Positions 21,354-25,643 of a DNA stretch of 25,643 bases are shown here, one piece after another. The notes below the pieces were generated by a model. The model was not told the DNA's origin. It worked only from the letters and a program-made list of their open reading frames with translations, and ran no database searches. Position 1 is the stretch's first letter; every line of letters begins with the position of its first letter. Origin of the DNA: Astrothelium macrocarpum (Eukaryota > Ascomycota > Dothideomycetes > Trypetheliales > Trypetheliaceae); contig JAGEMR010000232.1 in assembly GCA_021030915.1 (NCBI GenBank), positions 1 to 25,643 of the forward strand, given 5' to 3'. Made by a program: the position numbers and the translations under genes.

Positions 21354-22537
21354 AGTTTCAACGAGCATCTAGATAGAAATTCCGTTACAATTATGCCGGT
21401 TTTGATATTCCCTGATGACCAACGAAATTTTACCGTACAGGTGCCTTGTCTGCATCTGGATAATGTCAAGAACCTAGCAATAAAACATGGAAATACGAAC
21501 CTTTTTTTTGCCGAAATGCGTATGTTCTGAAGTAGACTGCCCAAAATATCAAGCCACTTCAAGGATAATGACACAACATGATAGCTGGATGACATGTTAT
21601 CTTATGAAGGCACTGTGTGAAAAAAAAGCGGCACACGCGACAACCAAGGCAGCAACTGCCTAGAGAAAGAACAGCATGCAGGGACCCAAAGCAATCCTGC
21701 TCGACAAACTACATCTGCTCTAAGTTGCCCTTGTAAAGCGATGTGGGGGATAGGCGAATAAGCAATAGTAGGTTGGCTAGCGCATGGACGTGAAAGACAG
21801 AACCACGTTTATGTATACAAACTTGCCCTCTAAGGCACTTTACCCGGTCCATGACTTTTAGACAAGACGAACGGTATACTTCTTGTATAGCTGACTGAGA
21901 AGATTGAACCAAGGATTATTTCCTCAACCGGATAGTGCCCTGCATCTCCGGATCAAAGGTGATCATGCTGGAAAGTCCGACAGATTGTGAGACATGTTCT
22001 TTTGACGTGCAAAAAGCTTAAGGATGTCCAGAGATAGAAGCTTGGCCGACTGCTGAAATGAAACAATCTCTAAGCAGCCTTGAATACACGCAAGCTAGCC
22101 ATAAAAGCCATACAATTTGTGGAGTAGATGCAGATCCTTGTTGAGAGTAAGATCGTTAAGGAATAGGCAAAACCGAGCATTGAGAGGCTGAACGTGGGAA
22201 GACGGCAGAATGCGAGGCACAGTCTGTAGGCCCGCATTGGCAGTACTGGCAGTGAAGAGATCAATGTCTACAGGAGCCCGCAAGCAGTCGAAGAGTGTAA
22301 TAGAGATGGACGAAGCGTAGGAGACTGCTAGTCTGATTGAGGTGGAGTGAGATGGATCTCAATTAGGCATAGCTGCTGATTAAGGGGCAGCTGAAGCCGA
22401 GGAACTCCGGCCTACCACTTGCGAAGACACTTGCTGCCAGACAGATCTACTTTACTCTGCCCTGTTCAAGCTCGCTTGTACTTTTCGACGTGCTCAGAAG
22501 GTGCAGGAAGCGTATGATTCTGTTTCCGATTGCCCCG
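21354..22537. other. Gene-poor flank of the transposon with possible decayed coding pieces
   Basis: This is about 1.2 kb between the monooxygenase stop and the transposon. Base composition is ordinary, so the mutation seen inside the element does not extend here. The minus strand has protein-like fragments (22095-22358 and 21709-21912), listed separately; nothing on the plus strand is convincing. Confidence 0.4.
21709..22358 (-). pseudogene. Possible degenerate coding fragments of unknown identity
   Basis: Two minus-strand frames read like protein. One (22358-22095) is open for 88 codons and includes DCLRAPVDIDLFTASTANAG and LNDLTLNKDLHLLHKLYG. The other (21912-21709, extendable upstream past one stop through DPEMQGTIRLRK) includes VMDRVKCLRGQVCIHKRGSV. 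They lie in the same orientation as the broken gene on the other side of the transposon, but I could not show that they once formed one gene. No family was recognised and chance open frames remain possible. Confidence 0.22.
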
Positions 22538-22539
22538 TA
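22538..22539. repeat. TA target-site duplication, left
   Basis: TA directly precedes the left terminal repeat and is matched by TA at 24707-24708 after the right one, as expected for insertion by a Tc1/mariner/Pogo transposase. Confidence 0.85.
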
Positions 22540-22588
22540 GGAGTCAACGCCACCTTCTGCACGGCCCACATTTCTGCACACCCGAATT
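22540..22588 (+). repeat. Left terminal inverted repeat of the Pogo/Fot1-type element (49 bp)
   Basis: It begins GGAGTCAACGCC and ends CCCGAATT. It is the reverse complement of 24658-24706 with a single difference, C at 22553 against T, which is a transition. Inside it the 8-mer TTCTGCAC occurs twice (22555-22562 and 22572-22579), 17 bp apart start to start. Confidence 0.97.
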
Positions 22589-22630
22589 TTGATCAACCCC
22601 ACGAATTCAAATACGAATTACACCATCAAT

Positions 22631-23840
22631 ATGAGTCCAATTGATGCAGCGATTGCTGAGGCAGATGCGCAAGAGCGTTCTAATTATATTCAGATAGTTA
22701 AAAAGTATGGAGTCAATCGTTCAACGTTATTGCGTCGCCATAGAGGTCTTATTAAATCCCACATAATTATTATTCATAAAATAATTATCAAATTTTCATT
22801 ATATCAGGAATCTATTTTAATTCAATGGATTAATATATTTATAAATCGTGGTATTCCGTCTATTGTTCGAATGATTCGGAATTTTATTATTAATATTGAT
22901 AAAAAAGAAATTGGAAAAAAATGAATAAATCGTTGTATTCAATATCATTAATTATTATTGAAATTAGTATTTTTTATTATATTTAATTTCGCATAAAAAA
23001 AGACGAATAATTATATTCAATTTTAATTATATTTTGATATAATATAAATTATTAAAATATGTTATTTTATTATTAATAATTCGAAAAATAAAAATCAAAA
23101 TTATTTAATATTATATTTTATTCCATAATATATATAATATAAATAAAAAAGATTTTATTATAAACCAAATTGTGAAATACCGTTATGTATTTAATAAAAT
23201 AATTTATAAATAAAATCGCTTTCGAAAATCAGATATAAATGATTCTCGTTTATGGATTATTATTCTCGTCACGATCATTATGGACGAAAAGGTTTTATCT
23301 TTTTCGCTCATTTATAATATTCAATTCAATATCATACAAAATTCATAATTTCAATATATAAATTCTATTATTTATAAATATAATTTTATATCATTTTCAT
23401 TAGATTAAATAAATGATAAAATTGGATTAATCTAATTCAAAAAAATGTTTAATAAAAATATCAAAAATAAAATTGATAATAATCTCAAATGAAAATTATT
23501 TATAATAAATGATTATGATTTTTATTTTATTATAAAATTTCTCAATTATTATTATAAATAATGAATTCTGATTATTATTTATTTTTCTCATTTCATTTAT
23601 CAATTTCAGTTATTGGATATGAATTTATTCAGATCATTAATTGAATATTATAATATTGAATTAGATAATTGGATTTAACGTATATAAGGTCTATTTTCAT
23701 TTATTAAAATTGATTTTTTTCCATTATTTTAGAAGGTATATGAAAAGATATTTATATTTTAAAATATTGAAAATGAATAATTCAGAATTGGATTCCAGTC
23801 ATTCGATTTATCAATAATATTTGATCAAATTAATAATCAA
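22631..23840 (+). pseudogene. Inactivated Pogo/Fot1-type transposase gene
   Basis: Start ATG 22631 gives MSPIDAAIAEADAQ, then a psq-type helix-turn-helix (KKYGVNRSTLLRRHRG) and a CENP-B-like segment (ILIQWINIF...GIPSIVRMIRNF). A stop at 22922-22924 stands where the family has Trp, as TGG-to-TGA change would produce. After a frame change between about 22990 and 23120 the catalytic core is readable through stops: NIYNxDEKGF now reads NIYNINKKDF (first Asp codon 23142-23144 is AAT). The DGHxSH motif is changed to NDYDFY (second Asp codon 23508-23510 is AAT). The third Asp is kept in QLLDM (23616-23618). The second and third sites are 36 codons apart, that is DD35D. Further downstream DFFPLF and GFQSFDLSIIFDQI echo conserved C-terminal blocks. 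The original 3' end cannot be placed; it may lie up to about 24400. Confidence 0.88.
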
Positions 23841-24650
23841 TAATTTCGAAAGAATTCAAATTAGATTTTTAATTCAGATTTTTTAATTATTATTTTAATA
23901 AATGAATAAAAACGATTTTATAAATATATTAATAATTAATTAGATTTATTATTATAAAAAAGAATTGATAAATTTAAAATATTTCTTTTTTAATAGAATA
24001 TCGAAAATCATTTTTTAAAAATAAAAATTTACAATTTAAAAAAAATGATTAAAATTCAAAAATAATGAATAAATCAGCGAAAATAACTAAAAATACCTTC
24101 TGAATATAATGAAATAATATTTTACAATTCCAGTAAAATAATATTTATTTATGAAATATAATAATAGAAAAAGGAGATAGAATAATTTGAAAAAGAATAA
24201 AAGGATATTCAAAAGGTATAATAATAAATTAAAAAGTAAATTGAAATTGAATAAAAAATAGAATGAAAATATACCCGTGAGGAAATTCAGTAATAGCGGA
24301 AAGAGGAGCAAATTATTCAATAACGGTAAAAATAAAAGACAATTGAATAACGAATAACGAATAAATAGTTAAAATTCGAATCACAATAAAATAAGCGGAA
24401 TTAATAAATTCAACAGAAAATATCAAATAAGATTCAGAATATTATATATATGAATGAGAAGGTATTAAATAAAATAGAAGCGGCTTTTCATTCAAATCGT
24501 TCAGAACGACGTTTATAAATTCCATTATATTATAAAGATCAAAATTAATGGTTCAAATAAAACGTATAAATTAGAATTATTAATTAATCTTGATTTCATC
24601 TCATTATTTATTCTTGTTGTTGAGATAATTACATTCAAAGGCTTGGTGGT
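22745..24650. repeat. A+T-saturated, RIP-like mutated tract
   Basis: Almost all C and G have been lost, stop codons occur in every frame, and recognisable transposase codons differ from family consensus by C-to-T or G-to-A changes (Asp to Asn, Gly to Asp, His to Tyr, Ser to Phe, Trp to stop). The tract stops sharply just inside the right terminal repeat and fades in over about 22680-22760 on the left. Frames inside it such as 24087-24320 (-) are by-products of composition. Confidence 0.9.
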
Positions 24651-24657
24651 GAGAATT

Positions 24658-24706
24658 AATTCGGGTGTGCAGAAATGTGGGCCGTGCAGAAGATGGCGTT
24701 GACTCC
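24658..24706 (-). repeat. Right terminal inverted repeat of the Pogo/Fot1-type element (49 bp)
   Basis: It is the inverted copy of 22540-22588 with one transition difference (A at 24693). It has kept normal base composition although it directly abuts the A+T-saturated tract. Confidence 0.97.
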
Positions 24707-24708
24707 TA
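24707..24708. repeat. TA target-site duplication, right
   Basis: It matches the TA at 22538-22539; see the left duplication. Confidence 0.85.
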
Positions 24709-24871
24709 ATTAGTGCTTATTTCGGGATAGTCGAGCAGGAGATGTATCTTCAAGAAAGCCTCAACAAATCACCGGATCCCGTCCACTCTATTTAGCTTAA
24801 GCCTATGAACATAACACTGGCCGAGCCATGGATTTTCGGGCATTTGATGCAGCGCAACTCCTAGAGAAATC

Positions 24872-25617
24872 TTACAGATGCTCGGTTATCACCGAATCCG
24901 TAACGAGGCCCTCTCCCGGTCTGGTCGACATTTTGGCAATGACCTGATTGCCTATTACGTCAAGTGATACGAAAGATGTATTGGGTTTTTGCACGACTAT
25001 ATCTAAATTGATGTTCCGACGAGGTTTGACACTAACTGAGAAAACGACAACTGGATCGGCAGCAGAATCAATGGCGGCAAATGACACTGCGCTATAAACC
25101 AATCGAAGATGGAAATCTTCAATCAGATTCCTAGGGAGAAGCTTCGCGCACTTTTGAATGAAGACGCTGTCCTAACCCGCAATTCGCTTAAGGCAAAGTG
25201 ATGGCATGGCTCGTCCCGTCATCGAACTCATGACATTCGAAGTAGACAATAAAACCTGTTCGAAGAGATTTCGATGCGTGGTGACAGACGATACAAACAG
25301 GTCGACAAGTTCAGGCCCGACGTGTGGTATAGTGATGAAGTGTACCCAATCTCCTTCAGGTGAAAAGTCAAAGTCCTTGATCAGCCATAAAGGTTGTCGC
25401 TCTACAAGAGTGACTAAAGATTCTGGGTTGAAGCGTATGACTACGTTAGCAGCTGTCAATTGGTCTCTAGGAGCCGTGCGTTCCAAAGCGCGTCTCGGTA
25501 CAATATGGCAATGCCATTAGAGTCAAAAAGCTGGCGATAGAGCCACATTTCAAAGACAATGTGCGAGCATACATGGGCATATGGTGTTGGCCTGCCAAGG
25601 ACCTCTCCCTTGGCCAT
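24872..25617 (-). pseudogene. Broken gene of unknown function, adjacent to the transposon
   Basis: Reading leftwards from ATG 25617 the frame encodes 53 residues starting MAKGEVLGRPTPYAHV, then meets TGA at 25456-25458. A neighbouring frame takes over near 25470 (RDQLTAANVVIRFNPE) and runs to a TAG at 25172-25174. It continues in the same frame past that stop (DSVFIQKCAKLLPRN) to a TAA at 24872-24874. Together this would be about 245 residues of globular-looking protein with hydrophobic and charged residues alternating as in beta/alpha folds. I tested GT..AG introns across the frame change and the TAG; candidates were too short or broke the frame. One indel plus one stop is therefore the simplest reading, with sequencing error as the alternative. 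I do not recognise the family. Base composition is ordinary, so it was not hit by the process that mutated the transposon. It may extend beyond the window on the right. Confidence 0.45.
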
Positions 25618-25643
25618 ACTAGATTACCAGATTACTTGACCTA

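Larger units (their letters stand above)
22540..24706 (+). mobile_element. Fot1/Pogo-type DNA transposon, full length, RIP-like mutated interior
   Basis: The element is 2167 bp long, bounded by 49-bp terminal inverted repeats and TA duplications. It carries one plus-strand gene whose remnants match Fot1/Pogo transposases (DDE_1 type with a psq-like helix-turn-helix and a CENP-B-like segment). Length, TA target, long repeats and DD35D spacing all fit this branch of the Tc1/mariner superfamily. From about 22745 to 24650 the base composition is extremely A+T-rich, while both terminal repeats and the first roughly 200 bp stay ordinary. The copy cannot make transposase; whether its ends could still be mobilised in trans by an intact relative is unknown. 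Confidence 0.93.

Noticed and set aside
23290..23310. An MDEK-like match to the DEKG catalytic motif
   Set aside because: The true site is at 23133-23156 (NIYNINKKDF). The later match falls in the downstream block of the family (readable as LWIIILVTIIMDEKVLS), which has no catalytic Asp there.
24087..24320. 77-codon minus-strand frame rich in Leu, Phe and Asn
   Set aside because: It lies in the A+T-saturated part of the transposon; its content is explained by composition alone.
25206..25520. 104-codon plus-strand frame
   Set aside because: It is the complement of the more protein-like minus-strand frame 25172-25486 and has no recognisable content.
22095..25617. Idea that one minus-strand gene was split by the transposon insertion
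   Set aside because: The right-hand gene already ends at 24872, 166 bp before the element, and the left-hand fragments show no demonstrable continuity with it.
1..25643. CRISPR arrays, rRNA genes and bacterial-type operons
   Set aside because: No regularly spaced repeats, no rRNA-like sequence, and spliced eukaryotic genes throughout.

Overview
The window looks like nuclear DNA of a filamentous ascomycete (Pezizomycotina). The reasons are intact genes with short canonical introns (56-107 nt, GT..AG, one with a perfect TACTAAC branch site), fungal-type GET2, MRP49 and AAA genes, a sugar-porter transporter, and a DNA transposon whose interior is eroded by C-to-T/G-to-A change in the manner of repeat-induced point mutation (RIP). 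Species cannot be told from the sequence.

Layout. 462-1254 (+): mitochondrial ribosomal protein mL61/MRP49, in three exons, the first two easily missed. 1441-2352 (-): GET2, in two exons. 3634-4929 (-): secreted SMP-30/gluconolactonase-like beta-propeller. 5833-8025 (+): DUF726/TMCO4-Mil1-like membrane protein with a GYSLG lipase-type motif. 8851-10512 (-): MFS sugar transporter, three exons. 12594-15911 (+): large, probably mitochondrial AAA ATPase of the Msp1/ATAD1 kind with a second, degenerate AAA-like half. 16193-17194 (-): conserved-looking fungal protein of unknown function. 19625-21353 (+): FAD-dependent aromatic-ring-type monooxygenase, two exons. From 21354 on the DNA is gene-poor: possible decayed coding pieces, then a complete Fot1/Pogo-type transposon (22540-24706) and a broken unknown gene (24872-25617, -).

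The genes do not form an obvious cluster. Most are housekeeping or stand-alone; the monooxygenase and transporter are the only metabolic genes and lie 9 kb apart. GET2 and the Msp1-like ATPase both belong to families handling tail-anchored membrane proteins, but nothing shows that their linkage matters.

The most interesting part is the transposon. It keeps 49-bp terminal inverted repeats with one mismatch and TA duplications, while its transposase gene is riddled with transition mutations. Two of the three catalytic aspartate codons now read asparagine, yet the DD35D spacing can still be traced. By hand count the residual C/G context in its interior is the opposite of classical CpA-type RIP. 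I found no convincing new multi-gene system.
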